The translations under genes were made by a program, and so were the position numbers. This document shows positions 1 to 10,313 of a stretch of DNA of 64,000 bases, piece by piece. Location of the stretch: assembly GCF_029633865.1 (NCBI RefSeq), contig NC_079212.1:80692672-80756671 (forward strand), read 5' to 3'. Each line of letters opens with the position of its first letter. The stretch's first letter is position 1. The notes under the pieces are model-generated. The model had not been told where the DNA came from, did no database searches, and saw only the letters and a program-made list of their open reading frames with translations. Source of the DNA: Lampris incognitus. Lineage: Eukaryota; Chordata; Actinopteri; Lampriformes; Lampridae.

Positions 1-1735
1 GTGTGGGGGGGTCATAGTTCTGAAGTTATGATGACTTGTGGGGGGTCATATTTTTGAAGTTATGGTGACTTGTGGGAGGTCATAGTTATGAAGTTATGAT
101 GACGTGTGGGGGTTATAGTTATGAAGTTATGATGATGTGGAGGGGGTCATAGTTATGAAGTTATGATGATGTGGAGGGGGTCATAGTTATGAAGTTATGA
201 TGATGTGGAGGGGGTCATAGTTATGAAGTTACGATGACGTGTGGTGGGGTTCTTAGTTATGAAGTTACGATGATGTGTGGGGGGTCATAGTTATGAAGTT
301 ATGATGACTTGGAGGGGCTCATAGTTATGAAGTTATGATGACTTGGAGGGGGTCATAGTTATGAAGTTATGATTACGTGTGGGGGTCATAGGTACGAAGT
401 TATGATGATTTGTGGGGGGTCATAGTTATGAAGTTATGGTGGCGTGTGAGGGGTCATAGGTATGACGTTATAATGACGCGTGGGGGTTCATAGTTATGAA
501 GTTATTATGACGTCCGGGAGCTCATAGTTAAGAAGTTATGATTACGTGTGGGGGTCATAGGTACGAAGTTATGATGAGGTGTGGGGGTCATAGGTACGAA
601 GTTATGATGAGGTGTGGGGGGTCATAATTATGAAGTTATGATGATGTGCGGGGGGGTCATAGTTATGAAGTTATGATGACGTGTGGGGAGTCAGTTATGA
701 AGTTATGATGACGTTTGGGGGATCATAGGTATAAAGTTATGATGACGTGTGGGGGGGTCATAGTTATGAAGTTATGATGACGGACGGGGGGGTCATGGTT
801 ATGAAGTTATGATTATGTGTGTGGGTCATAGTTATGAAGTTATGATTACGTGTGTTGGGGGTCACAGTTATGAAGATATGGTGACGTGTGGGGGTCATAG
901 TTATGAAGTTATGATGACGTGTGGGAGCTCAAGTTTATGAAGTTATGATGACCTGTTGGGGGTCATAGTTATGAAGTTATGATGACGTGTGGGAGCTCAA
1001 GTTTATGAAGTTATGATGAGGTGTGGGGGTCATAGGTACGAAGTTATGATGAGGTGTGGTGGGTCATAGTTATGAAGTTATGATGATGTGCGGGGGGGTC
1101 ATAGTTATGAAGTTATGATGACGTGTGGGGGGTCATAGTTATGAAGTTATGATGGTGTTTGGGGGGTCATAGTTATGAAGTTATGATGGTGTGTGGGGGG
1201 TCATAGCTATGAAGTTATGATTATGTGTGGGGGTCATAGTTATGAAGTTATGATGACGTTTGGGGGGTCATAGTTATGAAGTTATGATGGCGTGTGGGGG
1301 GTCATAGTTATGAAGTTATGATGACGTGTGGGAGCTCATAGTTATGAAGTTATGCTTACGTGTGGGGGTCATAGTTGTGAAGTTATGATGAGGTGTGGGG
1401 GGGTCATAGGTATAAAGTTAAGATGATGTGTGGGGGGTCATAGTTATGAAGTTATGATGATGTGTGGGGGGTCATAGTTATGAAGTTATGATGGTGTGTG
1501 GGAGGGGTCATCGGTATGAAGTTATGATGACGTGTGGGGGTTATAGTTTTGAATTTATGATGACGTGTGGGGGGTCATAGGTATGACGTTATGATGAAAT
1601 GTAGGGGGGGCATATTTATGAAGTTATGTTGATGTGTGCGGGGCATAGTTATGAAATTATGAAGATGTGGAGGGGGTCATAGGTATGAAGTTATGATGAC
1701 GTGTGGGAGCTCATAGTTATGAAGTTATGAAGTTA
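1..1735. repeat. Minisatellite, ~34-bp unit (array 1)
   Basis: About fifty head-to-tail copies of a unit of roughly 34 bp. Each copy has a constant core (GGTCATAGTTATGAAGTTAT) followed by a variable GATGACGTGTGGGG part. Copies differ by single substitutions and by the length of the G run. The array begins at or before the window edge, so its full length is unknown. The G-rich strand is the plus strand. No coding role is apparent. Confidence 0.95.
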
Positions 1736-1939
1736 TGAAATATTCTGACGAGCAACAGTGTTGAGTCAGCTCCGCTGCAACGCAGTGTTTTCAGAAAGTA
1801 TTAACATGGTTTTCACCAGCGAGGAGAAAGTACTCTTGCCTAAGGGACCGTCTCTAAACTACACAGTAAATGAAATAGCAAAGGCCTGTAATGATACTAC
1901 ATAAAAACACACTATCACGTGAATACAGCTGGAAGGTTG

Positions 1940-2830
1940 AGCAGTGAGGTGTGGTGAGGTCAGTAGCTGGTTGGGCAGTGAGGTGCAGTGAGGTCAGTGG
2001 CTGGGTAGGCAGTGAGGTGTGTTGAGGTCAGTAGCTGGATGAAAGTGAGGTTTGGTGAGGGCAGTGGCTGGGTAGGCAGTGAGGTGTGGTGAGATCAGTG
2101 GCTGGGTAGACAGTGAGATGTGGTTAGGTCAGTGGCTGGGTAGGTAGTGAGGTGTGGTGAGATCAGTAGGTGAGTACGCAGTGGGGTGTGGTGAGGTCAG
2201 TGGCTGGGTAGACAGTGAGGTGTGGTGAGGGCAGTGGCTTGGTAGGCAGTGAGGTGTGGTGAGGTCTATGGCTGGGTAGGCAGTGAGGTGTGGTGAATTC
2301 AGTGTCTGGGTATGCAGTGAGATGTGGTGAGGTCAGTAGGTGAGTAGGCATTGGGGTGTGATGAGGTCAGCGGCTGAGTAGGCAGTGTAGCGTGGTGAGG
2401 TCAGGGACTGGTTAGGCAGTGAGGTGTGGTGAGGTCAGTGGCTGGGTAGGCAGTGAGGTGTGGTTAGGTCACTGGATGGGTAGACAGTGAGGTGTCGTGA
2501 GGTCAGTGGCTGGGTAGGCAGTGAGGTGTGGTGAGGTCATTAGGTGAGTAGGCAGTGGGGTGTGGTGAGGCCAGTGGCTGGGTAGGCATTGCGGTGTGAT
2601 GAGGTCAGTGGCTGAGTAGGCAGTGAGGTGTGATAAGGTCAGCGGCTGGGTAGACCGTGAGGTGTGGTGAGGGCACTTGCTGGGTAGGCAATGAGGTGTG
2701 GTGAGGTCAGGGGCCAGGTAGGCAGTGAGGTGTGGTGAGGTCAGTGGCTGGGTAGGCAGTGAGGTGTGGTGAGGTCTGTGGCGGGGTAGGCAGTGAGGTG
2801 TGATGATGTCGGTGGTTGGGTAGGCAGTGA
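1940..2830. repeat. Minisatellite, 34-bp unit (array 2)
   Basis: About 26 copies of a second, unrelated 34-bp unit built on GTCAGTGGCTGGGTAGGCAG then TGAGGTGTGGTGAG. Divergence between copies is moderate, with scattered substitutions. Because 34 is not a multiple of three, minus-strand frames rotate through the repeat and give open stretches rich in Pro, Thr and His. These are by-products of the repeat and not genes. It is separated from array 1 by about 200 bp of unique sequence. Confidence 0.95.
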
Positions 2831-2855
2831 GTGAAACAGCAATGACTTGCAGCAG

Positions 2856-2987
2856 GAACAACTCTGCCCACCGGTCGCCACCTCATCGGGCACTGCCACG
2901 GAGCTGGACGTGCCAGCAAGGCCCTCTGGGTTCACCATCACCTCCAGTGGCAGAGTTGTAAAACCCCCAAAGCGGTATGATGTTTAG
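2856..2987 (+). pseudogene. Possible 3' end of a Gypsy pol (fragment)
   Basis: A short open frame directly after array 2 ends with the residues SSGRVVKPPKRYDV and a TAG stop. A basic tail of the type SGR-V-x-P-x-R-Y/L just before the stop is common at the C-terminus of fish Ty3/Gypsy integrases. No LTR or other pol sequence was found attached. Immediately after the stop, 2989-3029 can form a hairpin (ACTGAGTG with CACTCAGT enclosing GGGG with CCCC). This is a tentative call on a very short match. Confidence 0.25.
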
Positions 2988-3152
2988 ATACTGAGTGAGC
3001 AATGGGGCAGAATAATCCCCACACTCAGTCGAAGGGCTGGGCAGTCTACCCCACCCTTCAGGTTAATTTTTGAATTTTGAAGTGCATGTCTTCATTGTTA
3101 GCTGGTTATGCTGTTAATTAGCAAATTGCTAATATGGTATTGCTGTTGCTAT

Positions 3153-3850
3153 TGTAGCCCGTGGAATTAGATACCACACAGCACACAATTACTTCCGGGG
3201 TTCTTGTAGCTTTAATTTTATTGTTTGAACCTTCGAATGCAGATCGTTTTACTGAGTGCATAAATTCCTGTGTCTTTCGAGCAAACAGCTCATAAATGTT
3301 CACAGATGTGGCAAGTTTAACAGAGAAGATTTTAAAAAGGGAAATAATAAATACAAAATACAAAATACGGTGCAAAATACGGCAGTGGACTATGTATGTT
3401 AAACAGAGTTTAACAAAGACATGTGGAACTTCCTGAAGATCGCGCAACTTCTCACTCTGTCAGTTACCTTTAAACAGAATTAAAATGCATATAAAACCTT
3501 CACATTTCCCTTACTGCCCAAATACAATGGCATGGTGTGGCTTTATTCACGCCAACATTACCTTGTCATGCCTGCAATGGTGAACAGTGGTCGACGGCTC
3601 GCGCCCAAAATCACCGAACATCAACTCCAGTAGCGTCTAAATCAAACCATCTTGTCAAATTACCGACATACAATATTGTTTGGAATAATGTTACAGGTAT
3701 ATTTCACAAGATATTTACCCCTACTTACTACGGAGTCAGAGCACCGTCACCGCAATCTTCAGGTGCTTCACACAAGAAAAAAAAGAAAGAATACCCAAGA
3801 TGCACTTGGATAACTTGCAGAAAGCGTACCCAAGATGCACTTGGATGACT
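3153..3850 (-). repeat. Gypsy-A 3' LTR, 5'-truncated
   Basis: This stretch is the reverse complement of most of the solo LTR at 54206-55078. It shares the terminal GGGCTACA (read here as TGTAGCCC at 3153) and the CACACCATGCCATTG region beside the polyadenylation signal. It lacks the part matching the first ~215 bp of the solo LTR, so the U3 start is gone and pol runs straight into the LTR near 3850. A ~35-bp segment containing CCCAAGATGCACTTGGAT is present twice at the junction (about 3794-3852) but once in the solo LTR, suggesting a rearrangement there. Confidence 0.8.
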
Positions 3851-6556
3851 TGCACGGAGTTCTGTAACCTAGTTCTAGTTCTTGGTTTGGGAACTGGTTT
3901 TGCACAAGGTCGCAACTCTGACCTATGAACTCTTTTAATGGGACCTCCCTCAAAAGGTTCAACAGTGTGTGTGGTACCCTGGATGTCAACTACCTTGTAG
4001 ACTGTTGAGGTCCATGTGTCCTGAATCTTATGTCTACCTGGGGGTCTGTGACGTAGGAAAACCAACTGACCAATGTCCACAGGAGGACAATACACCTTCT
4101 CATTTTGCAGTGAGATCCTCTCAGCTGCCTTCTGCTCTGAGTACTCTCTGGCTCTCTCGTGTGCCTGTCTGAGTCTCTCCTGATGAACAGACAACCAATC
4201 CTGTTTCCTGTCTGACACACACTCACGCCCTAATAAAGCATCTACTGGGAGATGTGGCTGTACCCCGAAAAGCAAATAATAAGGCGAGTACCCTGTGGTG
4301 GAATGAGGAGTGACATTATAGGCATATACTACTTCAGACAGATGCTCTTGCCAACGCTTTTTTTTTCTCTGGTGGGAGTGTCCTTAACAAGTCATGGAGT
4401 GTGCGATTGTATCTTTCACACTGACCGTTTCCCTGTGGCCTGTAGGGAGTTGTCCGTGTCTTTTTAACCCCATAGAGTTTGCACAGCTCTGCTATAATTT
4501 CACTCTCGAAATTTCGACCTTGGTCTGAGTGCAGTCTCTCTGGGACCCCATATTTCATGAACCACTCCCTGAGCAAAACTTTAGCTGTAGTGTCAGCCTT
4601 CTGGTCTTTGGTAGCATACGCTTGTGTGAACTTTGTAAACACATCGGTCACAACAAGGACATTTTCACGGCCATCTGAAGCTGCCTCCAACACTGTAAAA
4701 TCAACAGCCACCACTTCTAGAGGTCGGGAGGCCAGGAATGCCTGAACTGGAGCATGGATTTTTGGCTGAGGCATCTTGGTCAAAATGCACCGCTCGCAGT
4801 TTTTAACCCAGCTTTCAACATCCTCGCATAGCCCTACCCAAAAACACCTCCCTCTTAGCAAGTTTACAGTGCGCTCTATGCCCTGATGTCCCATGTTGTT
4901 ATGTACATTTTCTAGAACTTGGTCCCTCAAACAACTAGGCACGAGTAACTGCCACACTTCTCCATGACGTGGGTCTGTGATAACCCTGTACAACAACCCT
5001 TCTCGTTGTTGTATGCATCTCCATTGTTTCAACAATCTTTTCACTTGACTAGACAGGGCTGCTCTCTCTCTGGGACATGGCCTCCTCCCCCGATCCCAAA
5101 ATACCCTAAAATCTTTTAGGGTTGGGTCACCAGCCTGAAAACCTACCAGCTCCTCTCTGGTATAACCTGGCAGTGTGGGGGTGTTGCCCTGTTTAGTACC
5201 TGTCTCACCAGACCTCGACTCCCCAGCACGGATCTGTCTCACTTTGTAACACTCCAGACCTCTAGAGACAAGACCAGGATCCAGAACTGTTCCTCACTCA
5301 ATCAGGTTACACACAGTGATACAGTCTTCAAAATCCGAGTCAGGGTCTGTTTCAGGCTCCCCTGCAAACTCCTGCCTAGAGAGAGCATCTGCGGCGGCAT
5401 TACTGCAACCAGGACGGTACTTAACCTCGAAATCAAAAACAGACAGTTGCGCTACCCACCTCTGCTCTATAGCACCTAACTTGGCTGTCTTGAGATGGCA
5501 GAGGGGATTGTTATCAGTCAGGACAACAAACTTTGAACCAAGCAAGTAACCCCTGAATTTTTCAGCAACTGCCCATTTTAAGGCAAGCAACTCCAACTTC
5601 ATGCTACTATAATTTCGGTCATTCTTCTCAGCCTGGCGTAGTCTGCGGCTAGCATATGCTAGGACACGTCTGGTATCACCTTGCTGCTGACACAATACAG
5701 CGCCTAATCCATGCTGACTAGCATCTGTCTCAACTACAAATGGTTGTGTGAAGTCGGCAAAACCCAAAATGGGAGCAGAGGTAAGTTTTTCCTTTAACTG
5801 CTCAAAGGAAGAGTCACACTCTGGTGTCCACATATTACAAAACTGGTGACCTACTTTCCCTGTTTTTTTCACACCTGAACATTTGTTGACTAGGTCATGC
5901 AGTGGCCCGGCAATCTGTGAGAAACCTCGAATGAATCTCCTGTAGTAACTACAGAAACCCAAGAACGACTGCAGCTCTTTGGCAGTGGTTGGGACCTTCC
6001 AGTTCTTAACAGCAGAGACCTTGGAGGGGTCAGTTCCTATACCTTCTGCTGACACCTGATGACCCAAAAACTTTTCTGACTGTTGTAGAAAAGCACACTT
6101 CTGCAACTTCACCTTAAGGCCCGTCTCTGCCAGTCTCTTAAACACAGTCTCAAGTCTCTCCAAATGCTGCTCAAATGTCTCTGAAAAAACCAAGATGTCA
6201 TCTAGGTAGACCAGGAGTATCTGAAAAATGAGATCATTCATAGTAACTTGCATAAGTCTCTGAAATGTAGCTGGACCGTTACAAACACCAAAAGGCATTC
6301 TCACGTACTCATACAGACCAAACGGTGTAGTAAATGCAGTCTTAGTCCGATCTCTCTCATGCATAGTTACCTGGTGGTATCTGCTCGCCAGATCTATGGT
6401 CGAAAAGAACTTTGCCCCTCTCAGCGCATCAAAACTCTCATCAATTCTCGGGAGTGGGAATGCATCACGTCTTGTCTTTGAGTTGAGTTTCCTGTAATCG
6501 ACACATAGCCTCAGACTACCATCTGCCTTTCTCGAGTCGCAGGTTCCAACGTCGGT
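3850..6556 (-). pseudogene. Ty3/Gypsy pol remnant (RT, RNase H, integrase), Gypsy-A
   Basis: Read leftwards, the sequence encodes a Gypsy polyprotein from mid-RT on. It begins at SLRLCVDYRKLN near 6545 and carries the RT catalytic motif YLDD ([11 protein letters not shown]). RNase H follows (VVETDASQHGLGAVL, then NNPL). The integrase has a zinc-binding region (H...H, C-x2-C around NCERC), the catalytic core ([22 protein letters not shown]) and a C-terminal domain ending near 3850. Three lesions are visible. Everything upstream of mid-RT is missing. An in-frame TGA at 5296-5294 lies between RNase H and integrase, with the frame continuing on both sides. A one-base length change in an A-run (T-run on plus, about 4359-4366) shifts the frame near the end of the integrase core. 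No 5' LTR was found. It is a dead copy. Confidence 0.9.
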
Positions 6557-6952
6557 AGTAGCTCTCAAGATCAGCTAAACGTTGTTCCATCAGGCTTGTT
6601 TTCTTCTCTGCCACGCAGACTCGTTCGTCATTTTCCCTTTCACATCTCGAATCTCAGCACAGGCAAAGTCAACAGTTTCTTTTTCAGATCTTCGACCTTC
6701 TTCAGACCTTCGATCTTCCAGGGCATCAATTCTGGTGTTAAACATCACTGAGATTTTCTGCACAATGTCTGCACTACTATCTACAGCTGGACCTCGTGGG
6801 GTCTTGCTTTTGTTAGCAGCCGGGGGTCTGGATGGTGTCATCGGCAAGGGAGGAAAATCTTCATCGGCGGTAGCTAATGTTACAGGTCGAGCTTCCATGC
6901 AGTAGTCCTGTACCGAAGACACGAGGGGATTCTCCTTCACTGACTCGGCCAT
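6557..6952 (-). pseudogene. L1-type ORF1-like fragment (coiled coil), fused to Gypsy-A
   Basis: From an ATG at 6952 a frame of about 120 codons runs to a TGA at 6592. It is Pro/Thr-rich first, then a charged helical stretch (ALEDRRSEEGRRSEKETVDF; AEIRDVKGK). After a frame change it continues with ADLESYYRRWNLRL just before the Gypsy RT begins. The coiled coil followed by LES-Y-x-RRWNLRL is the hallmark of L1-type ORF1 proteins (Transposase_22 family, RNA-binding chaperone) in fish. It ends abruptly at the Gypsy join near 6550. A domesticated ORF1-derived gene is possible but not supported by any exon structure. Confidence 0.6.
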
Positions 6953-7171
6953 GCTGTTTCCCTCGGCTAACAAACTCAGCTAACTTAGCGTTTACCTCGA
7001 ATAAGTTTAACGGTTTAAACGACTAGAGTAACGATGAAGGTGACTAGCACATCAACATAAACCATACAACACGGCTCTTATAGCGCTGTAATACAATAGG
7101 GTATTAGAAGGTTGTGATCCGCTTGTTTTAGAAAATATTAGTGATCAGCTCTCGAAAACGCGCGCGCTTAC

Positions 7172-7184
7172 GTCGCCATCTTGG
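7172..7184 (-). promoter_or_regulatory. YY1-like motif upstream of the ORF1-like fragment
   Basis: The minus strand reads CCAAGATGGCGAC. AAGATGGCG is the YY1 core found in TATA-less vertebrate promoters and near the 5' end of L1 elements. It lies about 220 bp upstream of the ATG at 6952 on the same strand, a plausible distance for the 5' end of that L1-like unit. This is a motif match only. Confidence 0.3.
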
Positions 7185-7371
7185 GCCCCCATCATGAGCT
7201 ACGGTACAGGTCCGCTGCGTGAACGTGGACGTGATGACGCTGATAAGAAAAGAGCTACTGACTGGTTTTTAAGCACGCTTACCCTGGGCATATTAATAGT
7301 GGGCTGAGGGAACAAGTTCAACGCCCGTGGTGGATATAATGCATTCTTCTAATGCATTCGAATCGACGCTA

Positions 7372-7437
7372 GAGAAAGCAGAGACAGAGAGACAGAGAGA
7401 CAGAGAGAGACAGAGACAGGGACAGAGACAGAGAGAG
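7372..7437. repeat. (GACAGA)n-type simple repeat
   Basis: Purine-rich low-complexity tract of interrupted GACAGA and GAGACA units. Confidence 0.9.
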
Positions 7438-7662
7438 CTTACACCCACGGGTGGCGCCCAAAAGCTAAGACAAAACTGGAACCAAAGATAACGACTCTTT
7501 TAATGAAGACAAACAAACGGTTTATATTAGCAATTTTATTTTAATATTTCTCAGTGTTATTTTTTTTCTTTTTTCATTGGGTAAGCACTGCCTACCTTGC
7601 CTATATGGATGACACGTGGGCAGGCTCCAGCATCCCAGCGACCCTGAGGGCAGGATAAGCGG

Positions 7663-7951
7663 TTTGGATAAGGTAGAGGCTAGTTCCCATCGATGCAGAG
7701 AACGGAAATGGAGTAGAGAACGGTCAACTGAACATGCGCGAAATGCCTCTCCCATGCCTCCACACGCCCCGCGTAGCGTCCAGGCGCTAGGATTCTAGGA
7801 AGACCCACCCCTACTCTGCGTCTGATTAGCTAACTTTAACCCTAACCCCGCCCTAACCCTAACATTAACCTACCCAAACAACGGAGGCAACGAGTACTTG
7901 CGCATGCTCAGTTGACCGTTCTCTGCATCGATGGGAACTAGCCTCTACCGT
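7663..7951. repeat. Foldback element with ~50-bp inverted arms
   Basis: GGTAGAGGCTAGTTCCCATC and following bases at 7670-7745 recur inverted at 7903-7951, ending in a shared GCATGCGC-like segment (GAACATGCGCG versus CGCATGCTC). The left arm has a ~19-bp internal duplication around GAGAACGG that the right arm lacks. The loop (about 7746-7902) includes interstitial telomere-like CCCTAACCC units at 7845-7870. This is a MITE-like foldback. The right end abuts the GGAT microsatellite, so no target duplication can be read. Confidence 0.6.
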
Positions 7952-7957
7952 TTGGAT

Positions 7958-8029
7958 AATGGATGGATGGATGGATGGATGGATGGATGGATGGATGGAT
8001 GGATGGATGGATGGATGGATGGATGGATG
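7958..8029. repeat. (GGAT)n microsatellite
   Basis: About 18 uninterrupted GGAT units directly following the right arm of the foldback. Confidence 0.95.
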
Positions 8030-8181
8030 CTAACATTGAGCACACAACTCACAAGAAGTTTTGGGGGGGGAAAGATAATGATTGACGATGCAAATAAGTG
8101 AGTACCATAAAAGAAAAATCCAGCATTGTGGGGAAAGAAGAAAAAAACCCACTAACTACCAAGCTTTAAGTTTCGATTCAT

Positions 8182-8187
8182 TTTATT
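8182..8187 (-). terminator. Polyadenylation signal of the TANK-like gene
   Basis: AATAAA on the minus strand, about 255 nt downstream of the TGA stop at 8442-8440 of the TANK-like gene. The intervening sequence is an ordinary AT-rich 3' UTR with no competing AATAAA noticed. Confidence 0.55.
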
Positions 8188-8439
8188 CAAGAGTGTGTTC
8201 AGTCTGTTGGATCCAATAACGCAACAATTCAGAAAATATAATTTCCCAAAATCAATGTCTATGAAGATTGTGTAGTCGTATTCCAGAAGTACCAATAATA
8301 GCCCATAAATTCAAAATCTAGCGCTTAAATGTCCGCTATACTTGACTGACAGTCTAAGTGGCCGCTCTTATACAGAAGGATCAGAAGCAAATTTCACGAA
8401 AAGCTCGAGAGAGAGAAAGAAAAAGAAAAATGTTTTTGC

Positions 8440-9311
8440 TCAGGTAATGTGTGTGGACAGGTGTCGCAGGAACTCTCCTCTGGTGGTGGTGTCTCCGGGG
8501 AAAACAGCCTGACAGAATTCACACACCTGAGACTGCAGTGGCAGTTCAGACATCAGGACCCCATCAGTCTGGATGAGAAACTCACCGTCCAGGAAGGAGC
8601 TATGTGACCAGGCCATCTAACAGAGAAGTTGGGGACACAACAACAGATACTGTGAAGCATGGCAAACTGGTAACCAGTGGTATCTACATCTAGTGCAGGT
8701 AAAGATGAAGGAATATGGAAGAAGGAGGGACATACCTTACATGTTTTTGGTGTTGCCTCCCTCACAGGATAACCCACTTGCCTTGGACTTTGTGAGAAAT
8801 GAGAGGAGCCTAGTGCTCCACCTCCTTCTGGGGAATCGAGAGCTAAGAATGGAAGGGCTTTACATTCAACCTTCCCATCCTCTTTTCTTTGCTCCAAATT
8901 AAGAGTTCCCATGTCTTTAGCAAGAAGTCCAGAGAAGGTCCCTGCACCCTTGGAGATGCAACTGGTTTCATGCAGTGCTGTCAGGTTTTGTGCTGTGGCT
9001 TTTAGTGGTTCAGGTACTTCATGAAGATGCTTAGGGCTCTCTTGATTATATTGAACTGGGATAGAATCCATGTCACTGAGGCCTCCACTACCAACAAAGT
9101 TTCCTGCAGAGAGATGATTTTTTTTAATTATGTGAAGCAGTGTACCATGATTGGAATCTTGTTGAGTAGTATTTTGCAAATATGGTGTAACAGTTTGACC
9201 TTGTTCTTTCTGCATGGCCTTGGTGAGTTGCTGCAATAGTGCTGCCTGTTTCAGGCATAGTGATCTCAGGCGAAGAAACTCGCAATACAGTTCTGTATAT
9301 GCTTCTTCCAT
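8440..9311 (-). CDS. tank: TANK-like protein (TRAF/TBK1 adaptor with C-terminal zinc finger), two coding exons
   Basis: The coding sequence is join of 9311-8736 and 8616-8440, giving 250 residues. The first exon starts at ATG 9311 and ends AAG|GTATG. The 119-nt intron ends in a pyrimidine-rich stretch and TTAG. The second exon starts in the same phase and ends at TGA 8442-8440. The N-terminus is helical and leucine-rich (about residues 1-38). SIPVQYNQES at 83-92 resembles a TRAF-binding P-x-Q motif. The C-terminus has one zinc finger, CEFCQAVFP then RGEFLRHL and a final H (Cys224, Cys227, His244, His248). That finger is characteristic of TANK, a cytoplasmic adaptor linking TRAF proteins to TBK1/IKK-epsilon in NF-kB and interferon signalling. 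A 5' UTR exon is likely, since a good acceptor (TTTGTTAG) sits at 9336, just upstream of the ATG. It is shorter than mammalian TANK (about 425 residues), so a paralogue or reduced fish form is possible. Confidence 0.65.
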
Positions 9312-9339
9312 CTTAAACAACAAACTTGTCTGCACCTAA

Positions 9340-10113
9340 CAAACATGGTAGAGTTAAGACTGGGATACCGCATTCCACAGGGGAGTGAATCTGCAGAACT
9401 ATGACAAAGCTGTTAGACATGCTGAAACGATGAAATGAGGATTTAAATGAAAAACGAAGATCACATGGTCAAATTTCAAAGTGAAATTTCCTCAAAGTAT
9501 ATTTTGACAATATAAGAAGATCAGAAAGCAGAAAGTAAGGGGCACACAGTGAACCTTAACAGACACTGGTGAGTTAAAGCATGCAGTCCTGGGGGTGGTA
9601 ACCTGCAATTTGCAGCTATATGTTTTACCATATTGTGCATTTGATATTAATAAATTCGTTATAAAATTATTTGATTTAGGGGGAAAACAATAATTACTTA
9701 TAATGCAAGTATAAAATATAAACAAGATATACTGCATAGGAGGATAAACCCAATTAAAATCATTGAAACTACCTAAGGCAGTGATGAAGTGTCACATGGC
9801 CAAGGATTTATGACTGAAGTCTGGTGTTCAGAAGATGCCTCAGCACAGCAACCTTTAAAAACGTTGCCATAGTAAGTATTTTGGTCTCCATAGCTTGTTT
9901 GGGGATGACGTCATGAATGAACGCGCTTTCCAGATGGAGGGCAAGGAGTGTTCTGAGGCAGTATTGTAGGCTTTATAAACAAATGAGACTGAAAACAGAT
10001 CAATTTAAAATTATTTGTAATATTTAATTAAATAGAAAGAACAATTAAGCTGCAATGACATCTCCATCTCGTTTCACAATGATCCACATCTTAAGTGGCA
10101 TTTCACCGGACCT
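9340..10113. other. Upstream flank of the TANK-like gene, no ORF
   Basis: AT-rich unique sequence with no credible coding frame. It probably holds the non-coding first exon and promoter of the TANK-like gene on the minus strand, but no donor site could be assigned. Confidence 0.5.
9906..9913. promoter_or_regulatory. Perfect CRE palindrome TGACGTCA
   Basis: The 8-bp palindrome bound by CREB/ATF factors lies about 600 bp upstream of the TANK-like ATG. It is in a locally more GC-rich patch that could be the promoter. Motif match and position only. Confidence 0.4.
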
Positions 10114-10308
10114 TTGAGAGTGGTTTGAACCTAGTAATGTTGAGACATTACTAGGTTCAAACCACTCTCAAATGTTGTAAACCTAGTAAATGCAATTCAA
10201 ACCTAGTAATGTTGAGACATTACTAGGTTAACCACTCTCAAATGTTGTAAACCTAGTAAATGCAATTCAAACCTAGTAATGTTGAGACATTACTAGGTTT
10301 GAATTGAA
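10114..10308. repeat. Cluster of three perfect palindromes (CCTAGTAATG family)
   Basis: Three hairpins share the core AACCTAGTAATGT-TGAG-ACATTACTAGGTT. The first (10114-10171) has perfect 27-bp arms around a 4-nt loop. The last has perfect 20-bp arms beginning CAATTCAAACC. Between them is a ~75-bp direct repeat containing CTCAAATGTTGTAAACCTAG. The cluster ends 5 bp before the Gypsy-B LTR. It resembles a small foldback transposon that multiplied in tandem. Confidence 0.85.
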
Positions 10309-10313
10309 TGTTT

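Noticed and set aside
2163-2941. Minus-strand ORFs with repeated LTSPHLTAYPATDL-type sequence
   Set aside because: They are translations of the 34-bp minisatellite. All frames rotate through the repeat, and there is no start context or homology.
3537-3848. Plus-strand ORF of 103 codons in the Gypsy-A LTR (also on the opposite strand near 54329-54712)
   Set aside because: It is antisense within the LTR, occurs in both LTR copies by shared descent and has no known domain.
7441-7460. TGGCGCCCAA as a plus-strand primer-binding site
   Set aside because: No LTR ends next to it and no plus-strand gag or pol follows.
7840-7872. Interstitial telomere
   Set aside because: Only a few degenerate CCCTAA units, too short for a telomeric tract; treated as loop sequence of a foldback.
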